In this document: one piece after another, positions 1-10,759 of the stretch | Layout of the letters: each line of letters opens with the position of its first letter | How positions within the stretch are numbered: position 1 is the first letter of the stretch | Assembly: GCA_026315105.1 (NCBI GenBank) | Contig: CM048744.1 | Location: 662,659,676-662,723,675, forward strand | Source: Locusta migratoria | Taxonomy: Eukaryota; Arthropoda; Insecta; Orthoptera; Acrididae | Direction of reading: 5' to 3' | Length of the DNA stretch: 64,000 nt | Translations under genes and position numbers: made by a program | The notes under the pieces: generated by a model | Told to the model about the DNA's origin: nothing | What the model saw: the letters and a program-made list of their open reading frames with translations, nothing else | Database searches by the model: none

Positions 1-266
1 TTTCCCTATGACCATACAATTACTTCATTTAAATCTGAACTGTGGCATAGTATCAATTACTTATGTTTGAAAATGGTGGACTGCTGAAATTTGCAAAAGC
101 CTAATAAAATGAGTATAGCCACAAATGAAAAATGTAATCTTTTAAATAGTAATTAAAATGCATACGACATTCTTATTTCATCATTAGGAACACTCATTAA
201 AGCTAATAATTCATTTTAATTTCTAATCTCCCTACACATAATACTGAATGTATTTGATTTACTTAC

Positions 267-328
267 TGTCTCCAATTATAGGTGCAGCTTGAATCCCTTG
301 TTTCTGTGACTGCTTTTCTGAAGATTCC
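267..328 (-). CDS. Exon (fifth found) of unidentified host gene
   Basis: This 62-nt coding exon follows an acceptor (TTTGCAG) and ends at a strong donor (GTAAGT). It enters with one base that completes a codon begun by the exon at 12559-12693, reads 20 open codons beginning ESSEKQSQKQ, and leaves with one base, so the gene must continue left of base 1. The segment is hydrophilic and Gln/Ser-rich, suggesting a linker. The exon is supported only by splice signals and phase agreement with the upstream exon; a 62-nt open stretch alone would be weak. No function can be assigned. Confidence 0.6.
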
Positions 329-339
329 CTGCAAATAGA

Positions 340-980
340 CAGGGAATGATTCGTTTACAATTATTAAGGCACTGCAAAGAAATGCTTTCTGTACTAGCAG
401 AACAACTTCTTATAATGGTATCTGGTTTTTTCTTGACATAGTCATTATACCTTCATATGATATCAACATGCAAAACAAAATGTTTAGTGTAAAAGTGAAA
501 GCTTCTGCTAGTCTCATGCTGGTCAGAACACTAACAGCCAAACTTTTCACATGTCTTACTTACATTTTGCTTGTTGCTCTGTATTTGTTTTTCATAAGTT
601 ATATTTTGTTGATAATACCATTAGCAATTTAATAATGACAAATAATTTCTTAAAATTAGGGGAGCTAACAAGCTAACACGTAATTGGTTATTTTGTAGGA
701 AACAGCAAGATTCCCTCTTTTGCCACCTTACAGCTTGGTGTCATTTCAGCAAGCTTTCTGGAGTATAGAGAGCACTCTAACAATTTTGGACAAAATAATA
801 ATACTTTTTACATCTGGATTCAAAAATAAACTGAATTTACAACTTCTTCTAAGAAAAACTGAATTAATTTTTATAGACATGTTTCACTTGGTTCTTTTCT
901 CAAACTTTTTACATGCTTCTAATATAATAGAAGGAGACCTTCCAGGTGGGAAAATGGTATAAAATAAAGATTTTTGACTT
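340..980. other. Intron sequence without recognisable features
   Basis: AT-rich sequence upstream of the exon at 267-328 on the minus strand, hence intron of the host gene. I see no coding exon, tRNA or element that I can name. The short open frames here have no family resemblance. Confidence 0.5.
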
Positions 981-982
981 AC

Positions 983-1170
983 CTAAAGTACAGGCTCGTC
1001 GATAGAAACACGAAACACACACAAAAACACACAACCATTCGAGCTTTCGCCACCAGTGGTGGCTTCTTCGGGAAAAAGAGGGAGGAAGGAGAGGAGAAAG
1101 GGAAGGATGTGTGTGTGTGTGTGTGTGTCTGTGTGTGAAAATTGTGCTCGTGTGAATGGTTTGTGTGTGT
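983..1170 (-). repeat. Penelope-type terminal-repeat copy
   Basis: Read on the minus strand it carries the pyrimidine-rich tract, the hairpin GCCACC-ACT-GGTGGC followed by GAAAGC, and GT-rich sequence ending in the tract TCGACGAGCC. The same end tract occurs at 3280-3300, 30700-30715 and 31030-31045, so this is a solitary copy of that terminal repeat. Confidence 0.6.
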
Positions 1171-1454
1171 GTTTTCTATTTCTGAAGAAGTCTCATGTGC
1201 CAAAAGTTAAATCGTGATTTCAGGTTTCCAGCATGGGTATGTCTTCAATCCATTGACCAGTCATTGGCTCAAATCTATCACTATTACCCTTACATAGCAA
1301 GTTTTGGCCATCTTGCTTTCTGATCTGTAAGTCTACTAAGCAGAGCCCTAACACAACTAGAAGAGGTGGTGTTCTAAAAGCACAAGTTAGTATAATAAGT
1401 ACTCCACATTGCATTGTCTCAGCTGTCTTACAGGTTTTACCTGCCAAAGCTTAT

Positions 1455-1574
1455 GATTAGATTAGATTAGTAGTTGTTCCACAGATATGAATACGACACT
1501 TCGTAATGATGTAGAACATGTCAGGTTAATGAAAGGTGTCTTTACAAATTATTACTTTGTACTAAATATTACAT

Positions 1575-1575
<1 letters not shown>
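1455..1575 (-). mobile_element. LINE 3-prime-end fragment with GATTA tail
   Basis: This shares almost all of its length with 61368-61482, including the block GAATACGACACTTCGTAATG. On the minus strand it ends in short TAATC repeats, typical of the microsatellite-like 3-prime tails of insect LINEs. The LINE tail at 54734-55112 ends in a related sequence, so this is probably the 3-prime end of the same family. Confidence 0.6.

Positions 1576-1614
<39 letters not shown>
1574..1614. repeat. (CA)n microsatellite
   Basis: Uninterrupted CA repeats of about 38 bases separate the LINE tail from the next repeat. Confidence 0.9.
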
Positions 1615-1618
<4 letters not shown>

Positions 1619-1975
1619 GGGTATCCCAGCTCTCTTGTCCACCCAAAATATCTCTGGAACAATAACAGCTATTGGAAAACGACTTTCACCGATATCAATG
1701 TAGGGCTGGGGCCCATGAATGTACATATTTGGAAACAATCTAAAACGAAAGGAAATGTGTTTTTTAACACAAACTTATGTTTATTTAAATGGACACTCTA
1801 TTTTTTCAGTAATCCATAGCATGACAAATCACATAAACAATGGCGTTGATTGCATCGCAATATTCCAATTACATCCCGAGATATTGCAACGCAAAGTTGA
1901 TGCTTGAAATACGTGAAACATGCGGCTAGTGCACGTTCTGAGCAGCATGGGGTTCTCGCCTGAGTCTCATGATGT
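1613..1975. repeat. Dispersed repeat, class uncertain
   Basis: It begins ACAGGGTATCCCAGCT and includes TATCTCTGGAACAATAAC. I recall closely similar sequence from other insect genomes as a dispersed repeat, but the window contains no second copy to prove it. It abuts the Penelope coding fragment at 1976. No open frame resembles a known protein. Confidence 0.35.
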
Positions 1976-2560
1976 GTGCTAGCCGTGCATCTTGCGCATC
2001 TTGTGTCTTTCCGCTGCCCACTTAACCTTCGTAACCTCCTAGTCCATCCCTATGAAATCCCCAAACCACCTTCCCTACCTTCTGGCTCCTACCCTTGTAA
2101 CCACCCCCGTTGTAAAACCTACCCTATGCACCCTTCCACCACCACTTACTACAGTCCCGTAACCCGGAAGGTGTACACGATCAAGGGCAGAACAACTTGC
2201 GATAGCACCCACGTGATTTACCAACTGACATGCCTGCACTGTGAAGTGTTCTATGTGGGAAAGATCAACAACAAACTGTCCATTCGCATGAATGGTCACA
2301 GGCAGACAGTGTTTGTTGGTAATGAGGATCACCCTGTGGCTAAACATGCCTTGGGGCATGGCCAGCACGTCTTGGCACAGTGTTACACCGTCCGGGTTAT
2401 CTGGATACTTCCCACTGACACCAATCCTTCAGAACTCCGGAGATGGGAACTAGCCCTTCAGCATATTCTCTCTTCCCGTTGCCCACCTGGTCTCAACCTC
2501 CGCGAAATTCGTATTCCCACCCACCATCTTACCATCTTTGCCTCGGTTCTCTGGACAGAG
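1976..2560 (+). pseudogene. Penelope-like element C-terminus, GIY-YIG endonuclease
   Basis: A 5-prime-truncated Penelope-like element (PLE) reading frame. In order it shows NLRNLLVHPYEIPKPPSLP, a Cys/His motif (SYPCNHPRCKTYPMHP) and the GIY-YIG-like core (YQLTCLHCEVFYVGK, then LSIRMNGHR), then PVAKH and ELRRWE. PLEs fuse a reverse transcriptase to this GIY-YIG nuclease, which nicks target DNA. The RT is missing here. The last Cys of the usual zinc motif appears as Tyr (KTYP). Terminal-repeat copies follow directly, as expected at a PLE 3-prime end. The frame stays open past the domain, suggesting modest age. The start of the open frame is not a real start. Confidence 0.85.
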
Positions 2561-2589
2561 CCTCTGCCTCAAGTGGTATCTCTGTCTAA

Positions 2590-3320
2590 CTTCTTTGCTT
2601 TCTACAGTATCTCTGCCTAGGCGTAATTGTGTCTGTGTGAATGTGTTGGTGTGTGTGCATTTTTTTACCCTCCTTCTCCCCCCCCCCCCCCCCCAAGGTA
2701 AGTCTTTCCTGTCCCGGGATTGGAATGACTCCTTACCCACTCCCTCAAAACCCTCATCATTTTCTTTTCCCTCTCCTTCCCTTCTGCCTGACGAAGCAGC
2801 TAAGCTGCAAAAGCTAGCATTTGTATGTGTGTGTGTGTGTTTATTTGTTATTATCACTGCCTGTTCTCCTTCGCCTGGTAAGTAGACTTCATCTATTTTT
2901 TTATATATATTTTTCCTGTTAGTTTATAACAGTATGTCTGCCTAGGTGTACTTGTGTCTGTGTGAATGTGTGGGTGTGTGTGCATTTGTTTAGCCTCCAT
3001 TCTTTCCCCCAAGGTAAGTCTTTCCTCTCCCGGGATTGGAATGGCTCCTTACCCCCTTCCTTAAAACCCTCATCATTTCCTTTTCCCATTCCTTCCCTTC
3101 TGCCTGAAGAAGCAACTGGGTTGCGAAAGCTTGCGTTTGTGTGTGTATATTCATTTATTTATTTGTGATGCTGTTACACCTGTGCTCCTTCGCCTGGTGA
3201 GTAATCTTCGTCTATTTTTTATATATAAAATAGACAAAGATTACTCACCAGGCTTGTATGTGTGATTTTATTTGTGTCTGTCGACGAGCCTGTTCTTTGG
3301 GTAAGTCATCCGTTTTCTAT
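2590..3320 (+). repeat. Tandem Penelope terminal repeats (pLTR)
   Basis: Two direct copies (about 2600-2930 and 2930-3225) each run from GTCTGCCTAGG-like sequence through a GT-rich stretch, AAGGTAAGTCTTTCC, GGGATTGGAATG, a pyrimidine tract, a hairpin followed by an A-rich GAAAGC-like sequence, more GT repeats and TTCGCCTGGT. A short inverted piece (3226-3250) and the end of a related family (ending about 3320) follow. Tandem terminal repeats after a GIY-YIG frame are normal for Penelope elements. Related copies lie at 983, 23855-24970, 30640-31082 and 47955-48305. Confidence 0.75.
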
Positions 3321-3324
3321 TTTT

Positions 3325-6000
3325 TATATTTATATATTTACTAATTTATATCTTAAAAATTCATCTATAGTGTAGAAGGAGTTGCCATTCAGAAATTCTT
3401 TTAATTTATTTTTAAATGCTAGTTGGCTATTTGTCAGGCTTTTGATGATGTTTGGTAGGTCACCAAAGACTTTTGTGGCAACATAATTCACCCCTTTCTG
3501 TGCCAAAGATAGATTTAACATTGAATAGTGAAGATCATTCTTTTTCCTAGTGTTGTAGCTATGTACACTGCTATTGCTTTTGAATTCGCTGGGATTGGTA
3601 TTAACAAATTTCATAAGTGAATATATATAATGTGAAGCTACTGTGAAGATCCCAAGCTCTTTAAAGAAGTGTCTGCAGGATGATCTTGGATGGGCTCCAG
3701 CAATTATTCTGATTACATGCTTTTGTGCAACAAATACTTTTTTACTCAATGATGAATTACCACAGAAAATGATACTATATGAAAACAGAGAATGAAAATA
3801 GTCATATTAAGCTAATTTACTGAGATGTATATCACCAAAATTTGCAATTACCCTAATAGCACAAGTAGCTGAACTCAAATATTTCAGCAGATCTTCAATG
3901 TGTTTTTTTCCATTTCAAGCCCTCATCAATCATACACCTAAAATTTTTGAATAGTCTTTGCTACAGCTTTCTGATCAAAGTCTATATTTATTAATGGTGT
4001 TATTCCATTTACTGTATGGAACTGTATGTACTGTGTTTTATCAAAATTTAATAACAATGCATTTGCTGAGAACAACTTAATGATTTTCTGAAAAAAGACG
4101 TCATTTACAATTTCTTCAGTTAGTTCTTGTCCGTCAGGTGTGATAACGATACTTGTATCATCAGCAAAAAGAACCAGCTCTGCATCTTCGTGAATATAGA
4201 TTGGCAAGTTATTAATATTAAGAACAGCAGAGGGCCCAAGACCAAACCTTGTGGCACCCCATTTTTTATTGTTCCCCAGTTTGAGGAATCAGCTGTTTTT
4301 TGCATATTATGTGAACTACTTATTTCAACTTTATGCACTCTTCCTGTTAGGTATGATTTAAACCATTTGTACACTGTCCCATTCATACCACAATACTTTA
4401 GTTTATCTAGAAGAATTCCATGATTTACACAATCAAATGTCTTGGAGAGATCACAAAAAATCCCAATGTGTGATGTCCGGTTATTCAGAGCATTTAATAT
4501 TTCATTGGTGAAAGTCTGTATAGCATTTTCTGTTGAAAAGCCTTTCCATAAACCAAACTGAAATTTTGTTAGAACTTTATTTTTACCTATGTGTGAAACT
4601 ACTCTAGAATACATTACTTTTTCAAGAATTTTGGATAAGGCTGTCAGAAGTGAGATTGGGCAGTAGTTGTTGACATCAGACGTATCCCCCTTTTTTGTGC
4701 AGTGGTTTAACAATAGCATATTTCAGTATATAAGGAAAAACACCCTGCTTCAGAGAACTATTGCATATGTGGTTAAGAATCCTACTTATTTCTTGAGAAC
4801 AAGCTTTTATTACCGTGCTGGAAATACCATCAATTCCATGTGAGCTTCTGCTCTTGAGAGAGTTTATTATTTTCTTAATTTGAGAAGGAGAGGTGGGTGA
4901 AATTTCTATTGGATTAATTTGTGTGGGTATGGCCTGATCCATTAACTGCCTAACTTCTTCTAATGAACATTTAGATCCTATTTTCTCCACAACATTTAAA
5001 AATGTTTTCAAATTCTGGCTTGTTAGTTGTAAACTTTTCATTCACTTTGATAGCAGTGCTGTCTTCCTGTGCTCTTGGTTGCCCTGTCTCCCTGGTAACA
5101 ATATTCCAAATTGTTTTAATTTTGTTATCAGAGGTACTAATCTCAGACATGATGCACATGCTTCTGGACTTTTTAGTAACTTTTCTTACTGTAGCACAGT
5201 AGTTTTTATAATATTTGACTCTTATTCCTTTAGTAAGCCATGGTTTCTTATCATTATATTTAACTATTTTCTTGGGGAAACAATTTTCATGAAATAAGTT
5301 ATATTTTAAATGAGCATCAGCTTCCTTATACACCTCATCCCAGTCTCAACTGCTGAAGATTTTTCCAGAAATTTCTAATTGTTGAATCATTAACTGAACA
5401 CACAACTTTGAAGGGATGTTTTGAATTACAGACAGGAGCTATGTCATTTACTGTAACTAGCTGTGCATCATGATCAGAAAGACCATTCTCAACCAGACAA
5501 GCATTTATGTTTTTAAACTTAGTTTGACCCATAAAAAAGTTATCTATCAGTGCACTGCTGTCCTTTACTACCCGAGTAGGAAAATCAATGACAGATGACA
5601 AATTAAAAGAACAGAGTAAGACTTCCAGGCCATTCTTCCTATTACATTCCTTTTGTGAGTCAACACTGAAATCCCCACAAATAATAATTTGTTTTTCCTT
5701 ATCTGACAGATAGCACAACAAGGTATCCAAATTTTCCATAAATAACTGAATGTTTCCTGAAGGGGATCTATATACTGTTACAATTATAAAAGAAGGACCT
5801 TTATTCAGTTTCATCTGACAGGCACATGCTTCTATATGTTGCTCTACACAAAACTTTTGTTTTTCTAAACTTTTTACACAGTGATAACTTTTGACATAAA
5901 TGGCAACTCCTCCTCTCACCTTATTCTCTCTATTTACATGTGCTGCTAGTTTGAAACTACTTATGTTTACTTTTTGCACATCCATCACAATGTGATGCTC
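3325..6000 (-). mobile_element. CR1/jockey-like LINE, ORF2 region, degraded
   Basis: Read on the minus strand, a non-LTR retrotransposon ORF2 broken into several frames. The endonuclease (5335-5988) shows VRGGVAIYVK, the motif ICGDFSVD and LSDHDAQLV. The RT follows in pieces: 4971-5333 linker, 4676-5041 (SSHGIDGISSTV), 4120-4719 (YCPISLLTALSKILEKV, GVPQGLVLGPLLFLILI) and 3938-4207 (ELVLFADDTSIVI). The tail (3330-3749) has QKHVIRIIAGAHPRSSCRHF and VHSYNTRKKNDLH. At least four frame breaks make it dead. It inserts its sequence by target-primed reverse transcription when intact. The clade (CR1 versus jockey) is not settled. A Penelope repeat array abuts its 3-prime end. Confidence 0.85.
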
Positions 6001-6112
6001 ATATAGCCATAGTATATCTATATATCTGATTCTATGTCATCTAAACAAACCAGTAGCTCATCTACTTAGTTCTTTAATCCCCCAATATTTTGCTGAAAGA
6101 TAGTAACATTAT

Positions 6113-6304
6113 GAACACACCAGATGTATTTCACAGCATTGGCCGCTAATGTTTTATTTAAGAAACCACAGATCGATTTCAATCACCTAGTGATCATCTT
6201 CAGTGTCCTTCAAACGAGCATATGAATGCCCTGAATGTAACTCCCTACATCTGGTGTGTTCATCATTGTGTGGTCGTGGAGCACCTCCAAGAAATGGAAA
6301 AAAT
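6113..6304 (-). mobile_element. Short retroposed repeat with 12-bp target duplication
   Basis: It is flanked by TAGTAACATTAT at 6101-6112 and 6305-6316. The element ends in an A-rich run (GGAAAAAAT) and contains an inverted pair (TGAACACACCAGATGTA at 6112-6128 against 6246-6262). On the minus strand it has CTGAAGA, a stem AATCAC/GTGATT-type hairpin, then GAAAT at 6174-6203. It sits inside the LINE whose ORF2 ends near 6000. Confidence 0.65.
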
Positions 6305-6499
6305 TAGTAACATTATTTGTTACTTTACTTTTGTAAGACTCAACTTTAATCCCCCAATATTTTCGAGTACATATGGTAACATTATTTTTTACTTTACTTT
6401 TGTCAGATTTGTGTGAGTTTTGAGCATCTTTAGCACATGCCTGCCTGAGCTTTCCATTGGTCTCTGGTCTTATCCTAAAAAAGTGGTACATTCATGAAT

Positions 6500-7120
6500 T
6501 GCAGTGCCCCCCCCCCTTAAGGTTTTTGCTATTAACCAAGCCAGTTCACCCTTTCCTTTCCCATTGAGGTGTAGGTCATGCCTTGTGAAGTCCCACCTAC
6601 CTATAGCCTCAACAGGAACCGAACCAATGTCTGACAGAGTGTCCGCAACTGATCTAGCTCCATATTGACCCTTCTGACAGAGAGGTTCAAATGGGGCTGA
6701 TCATGTTGCACGAAAGCAGGCACCAGACCAACATTTGTGTGGGTCATTGCAGAGGCTTTTTTTTACCAGTGACACTCAATACTGCAACCCTGATCCCTAT
6801 CAATACTGTTTCCAACTCCACCCACTACCACAACATGATCTTGTTTAGTGAAATCTTTGCACAGGGAACCTAAATCCTCCACCAGCTGGCTAAGACATGA
6901 GCTGGGCTTGAAACATTTTGTGACCTGGTACATGTCACCTAATTTTTCCTGCAAAATCTGCCTCACACCTCTTACATGGCTGCTACCTAGCAACAGATCT
7001 TTCTTCCTACTTTCTACTTTTTTTGAAACTTTTGGTTTCCTAATGAAGTTCTCTCACATCTTAACTACTCCTACTTCTACTGGAATCTCTTTCTTACTCA
7101 ATCACTAGCCCAAAATGATA
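6500..7120 (-). pseudogene. LINE ORF1 relic with SGNH-esterase-like segment
   Basis: The minus-strand frame at 6763-6993 reads MLGSSHVRGVRQILQEKLGD, then FKPSSCLSQLVEDL and QDHVVVVGGVGNS. This looks like the SGNH-hydrolase (esterase) module found in ORF1 of CR1-type LINEs, with GSSH in place of the usual GDSH. It lies in the right order and strand to be ORF1 of the LINE at 3325-6000. The serine is present, but the frame is short and broken. The esterase assignment is from motif resemblance only. Confidence 0.5.
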
Positions 7121-7149
7121 CTATTGACATCATGCCTTTTGACAAGAGT

Positions 7150-8090
7150 GGGTGTCAATCTGTAACTGGTAGGTGGAATTGTGCAGATTTTTTTCACGAG
7201 ACTGTTTGCCTTTTTGCACACACATTTAATGTGTGCACAAAAATTCTATCCTTCATTGAGATAAAATCTAAGGTACAGTCCTCATCTCTGTCATGCAAGT
7301 CTACCAATGTGTCTGTAAAAATGTCCCAAAATATGGGATGATAAGTGGGACCCCTGCAGGCATCCGTTGCTGTTATTCCTTTTGATTGTTGTTGTGCTGT
7401 CTACATAACTACATAATTCTTACTGTAAGCAAGGAAACTGAGGTACAAACGGTTTGAAATTGTTAGTTTGTAGTGGTACAAGCCACTTCCCCCACTTCTC
7501 CAATACCTTGAGGTACCCAAATAGTTATCAATTTATTTTAGTGAATTGATTAGGCATGATAAGAACAGCAGCTGCCATCAGAATCTGTTTGTTTCAGATT
7601 CTGGAGGTGGCGGCAGCAGAAAGTGGCCTCAGATATTATGTCTTCCCAGTTAAAGATATATATTGGAGTTCCTTGGAGAAAGTGTATGCTTAGACGGTTG
7701 TTAAGAAGAAAAAGTTGTTGATTTTGTTTTGTATTCTTTGTCTGATGTCTGTCAAGATATTTGTGTCATATTCCTATGTACTAATTGATAGAATAACTCC
7801 TTGAATATAAATAAACATGGAGTTAAATGTATAAAAGAGTGGTTTATTCTAAAAAGTACATAGATGAGTGAGAAATGACCAATTCATTTGGTAATTAATT
7901 AATGACTAAAAGCACTTAGAGGTACAGCTATTGCTAGACCTCATTGTTTCAAGACTTTCATATTTTGAACCTGAAAGGAAAATTTAATAGTTGAATTTCA
8001 CTCTTCATAAAGAAGAACTGTCAGCTTGGAATTCATTAACTGGTGAATTACTAAGCATCTACAAAAGTAACTATCGCACTGCTTATGTTG
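7150..8090. other. Unassigned intronic sequence
   Basis: AT-rich, with no open frame, repeat or splice-flanked segment that I could identify on either strand. Confidence 0.4.
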
Positions 8091-8099
8091 AAAGTTATT

Positions 8100-8620
8100 C
8101 AAATCAGGGTCAGGCCGCCGTGATAGTTCAAGTTACCATAGCTTGTAGAAGAGGCCACCATAGGTAATCGAATTCACCCTGAATTCCAATTTTAACCCTA
8201 TGGCATATTTTGTAGGAAAGAATTTTGGTTGCCTGATTTGTGGAATTATTAATTGGCCTGCCACCCCTAAAACCAAACTGAAATTGTTGAAGCCAAAAAC
8301 ATTGCTTAAACACTTACACAGAAGTCACTCCTAGACCCTTAAGTGTTCAGCAAGCATATAGGTCGGGAGGACTTCACAACCCTAAAATATCTTCCCCTCC
8401 CTTTTTTAATAGAATTGCCTCAGCCACCTTCCATGACCTTGTAACCCTCCCCTGTAACAGATATTCATTCAGTGTCAATGTTAAGTGTGAGACAATTTGC
8501 TGTTTAAGGTTATCCTGTTCATCCGAAGGAATTTGCTTTTCTTTAACAAGTCAATTGCTTTGCTAACCTTCTCTTGTGCAAATGAAATAATTATGCTTTC
8601 AGATAAGGGTATTCCTTAAT
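8100..8620 (-). pseudogene. R1-like LINE reverse-transcriptase fragment
   Basis: The minus-strand frame at 8128-8313 contains QFQFGFRGGRPINNST and then GIQGEFDYLWWPLLQAM. These match the RT blocks 'QFGFRPGRST' and 'DIQGAFDNLWWP' typical of R1-clade insect LINEs. Sequence up to 8620 reads as the preceding RT portion with stops. It is short, broken and without recognisable ends. Confidence 0.6.
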
Positions 8621-9340
8621 TAATTTTGATCTCAAAGAGCCTGCTGTTCATTATCAGTCTCTGGATTATCCATCGGGTATTCTGCTGAGTCTCTCCAACC
8701 AGGCGAAGTATTGACATCTGGCTTTTGAAATATGGACAGAGTGAGTGGTATTTTGAGCTTCTCAATTTAAATTTTGTAGGACTGTCCCTATATGTTGGTA
8801 ACAAACTCTTCCACGAGGTTTTCCCAGGGTTTCACTACAGTTTCTGTTATTTCTTGTTTGTGCCTTGCCTTAAAATCTCAATAATCTGCCAATGAGATGT
8901 GGTAAATGTAAAAGGTCAGCAAGGAAGGTTTATCAGCTATCAGGGGAGGTGTGGAGGTCTAGTTGAGGGGATAGATTGTGGCAGTCCCAGGAGTAGGTGG
9001 TGAGAGGGTTGAAGAATTTGAGGTGGTGTTGTGAAAAGTGCTCTAGGGTGAGGGATTTAGACTAGAAGATAGGATGCAGGAAATTGGTGTTGCAGATAAT
9101 GAGAATTTTATGGATTGATAAGATATACTGCAAGGATGTTTGAGCCTGATTTACATGAGTCTGCAGGATTACGTTGGTAATGATTATGGACTGACAGAAT
9201 CTGAGCAGGTGGAGGTCATTGTGGGCAGAGGTATTGCAGCCCAGGTATGGGTAATTTCATGGTCACTTCATTTGGCAAGGTGGTATCTGCTTTCAATGAT
9301 CTCAAAACCAGACTAGACAAGGCTGTCATGCTCAATACCC
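8620..9340. other. Unassigned, probably degraded repeat
   Basis: The G-rich part at 8930-9240 has the texture of a decayed transposon, but no protein or terminal motif could be named. Confidence 0.3.
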
Positions 9341-10700
9341 AATTGTGGATGTCTGCATCTTAATTTCCATGGATGTGAACAACATGTGGGTAACACTTTT
9401 CAAGTGCTTGGTACATTCCTCCAAAAAATTGTTGGCCTCTCATTACAAGTGGCCTACCCTTGACAGATAGCTGCTTGCAATTTACAAAGCCATAAAATAT
9501 TTCTGCAAGAAATGTTAAGAACTTACTGATTCTACCTCCTACCAGCAGATAAAACCACATCTCCAACCCGGTTCAAGCCTTCCAATTTTGTGTGAGACTT
9601 CCAGCGACATGAAATACCCCATTGTCCCCACCACCATGTGTCATACAGTCTATCCATTATCTTTCCCACCTGAGGACTACACTTACTACTCACCTTCTGA
9701 CTAAGTGTTTTGTCTGGCCTAACATTAAACATGATTGTCATACTTGTTATTGCACTCACCCCTAGCCAATGCAGCAAGATGGGCAAACACGCCCCAACCA
9801 CCCCTTGAACAAATCAACACCCTTAAGAAAATTTTTGCCATGCACATCTGGACATGGTTGGGTCACTTTCCCCATTGGAGGGTTTCTGATACGCCGTTTC
9901 AATCACTGACCACAATACCCTGTGTTAAGACCGTATGTCTCTCTAACATTTTGGCAGACTCAGTGGCATGTGCCTTTATTAAAACCAGAATTTCTCAATT
10001 CGGCTGCCTGTCATCCATTACTACAGACCACAGCTGCCAGTTCAAATCCCTTCTCTTTTCAAACCTACATACATTTGAGGCATCATTAAATTCTGACTTC
10101 AACTTCCACCCTCAAGTAATGAACTAATCATGAAATGACACCAAACACTGAAGGCAGAATAGATGTGTCTCAACAAACAGTGGTCAGAAGCCTTCCCTGG
10201 GTGCTCTTGGGTACATGCACATCATTTAACGAGGCCTTCATTCTTCCTTGGCAAATGTGATTTTACAAGAAACTCTAGTACTTTCCTACCAGTACATTGA
10301 AGATTCAGACCCTTCTCTCCCACCCCTCGTCAGAGCTCCTCGCACTGGTAGAGCACATTTGCTCACACATTTCATTTCTATACATTAGCCCCTTCATGCA
10401 TGCTTACTTACCCATACATTTTCCAATGTAAGAAGCACGCTACATGCAAGTATGAAATGCTCCATGACTGATACTGGCCCACTACCCTCCACAGGTCCAA
10501 ACAAGTACTTTCACACGTGGATAGCACATCTCACATCTTACTTCATGGCAAAAGGCAAATAATATCCATCAACAGGCTGAAGCTGGCCAGGTCCCTTGAT
10601 GCCCATTTCCTTCCACAACAGTTTTCCAAGAACCCCCTGCTGTCGAACACACAGCAGATGATGTTCAGATCGAGTGTAAGGTTGGTCCAATGATACCACA
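9340..10700 (+). pseudogene. Ty3/Gypsy LTR-retrotransposon pol relic (RNase H, integrase)
   Basis: Three-frame reading of the plus strand gives, in order, an RNase H-like stretch (LLAIYKAIKYF near 9480), a spacer, and an integrase core in the frame 9735-10127 (ISQFGCLSSITTDHSCQF, matching the 'ISRFG..ITTD.G.QFES' block). A chromodomain-less tail follows, with SLPWVLLG near 10190. Integrase would insert the cDNA, but many stops and shifts make this inactive. Neither LTR was recognised. It is distinct from the Gypsy RT scrap at 49005-49640. Confidence 0.65.
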
Positions 10701-10759
10701 ACATTTCACCCCTTCTCCCCACACCTCACTCCAGTGGTACCACGTATGATGGTAACTAT

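Noticed and set aside
1574..1614. Regularly spaced repeats resembling a CRISPR array (here and at other GT/CA tracts)
   Set aside because: Simple microsatellites without spacers, in a eukaryotic context.
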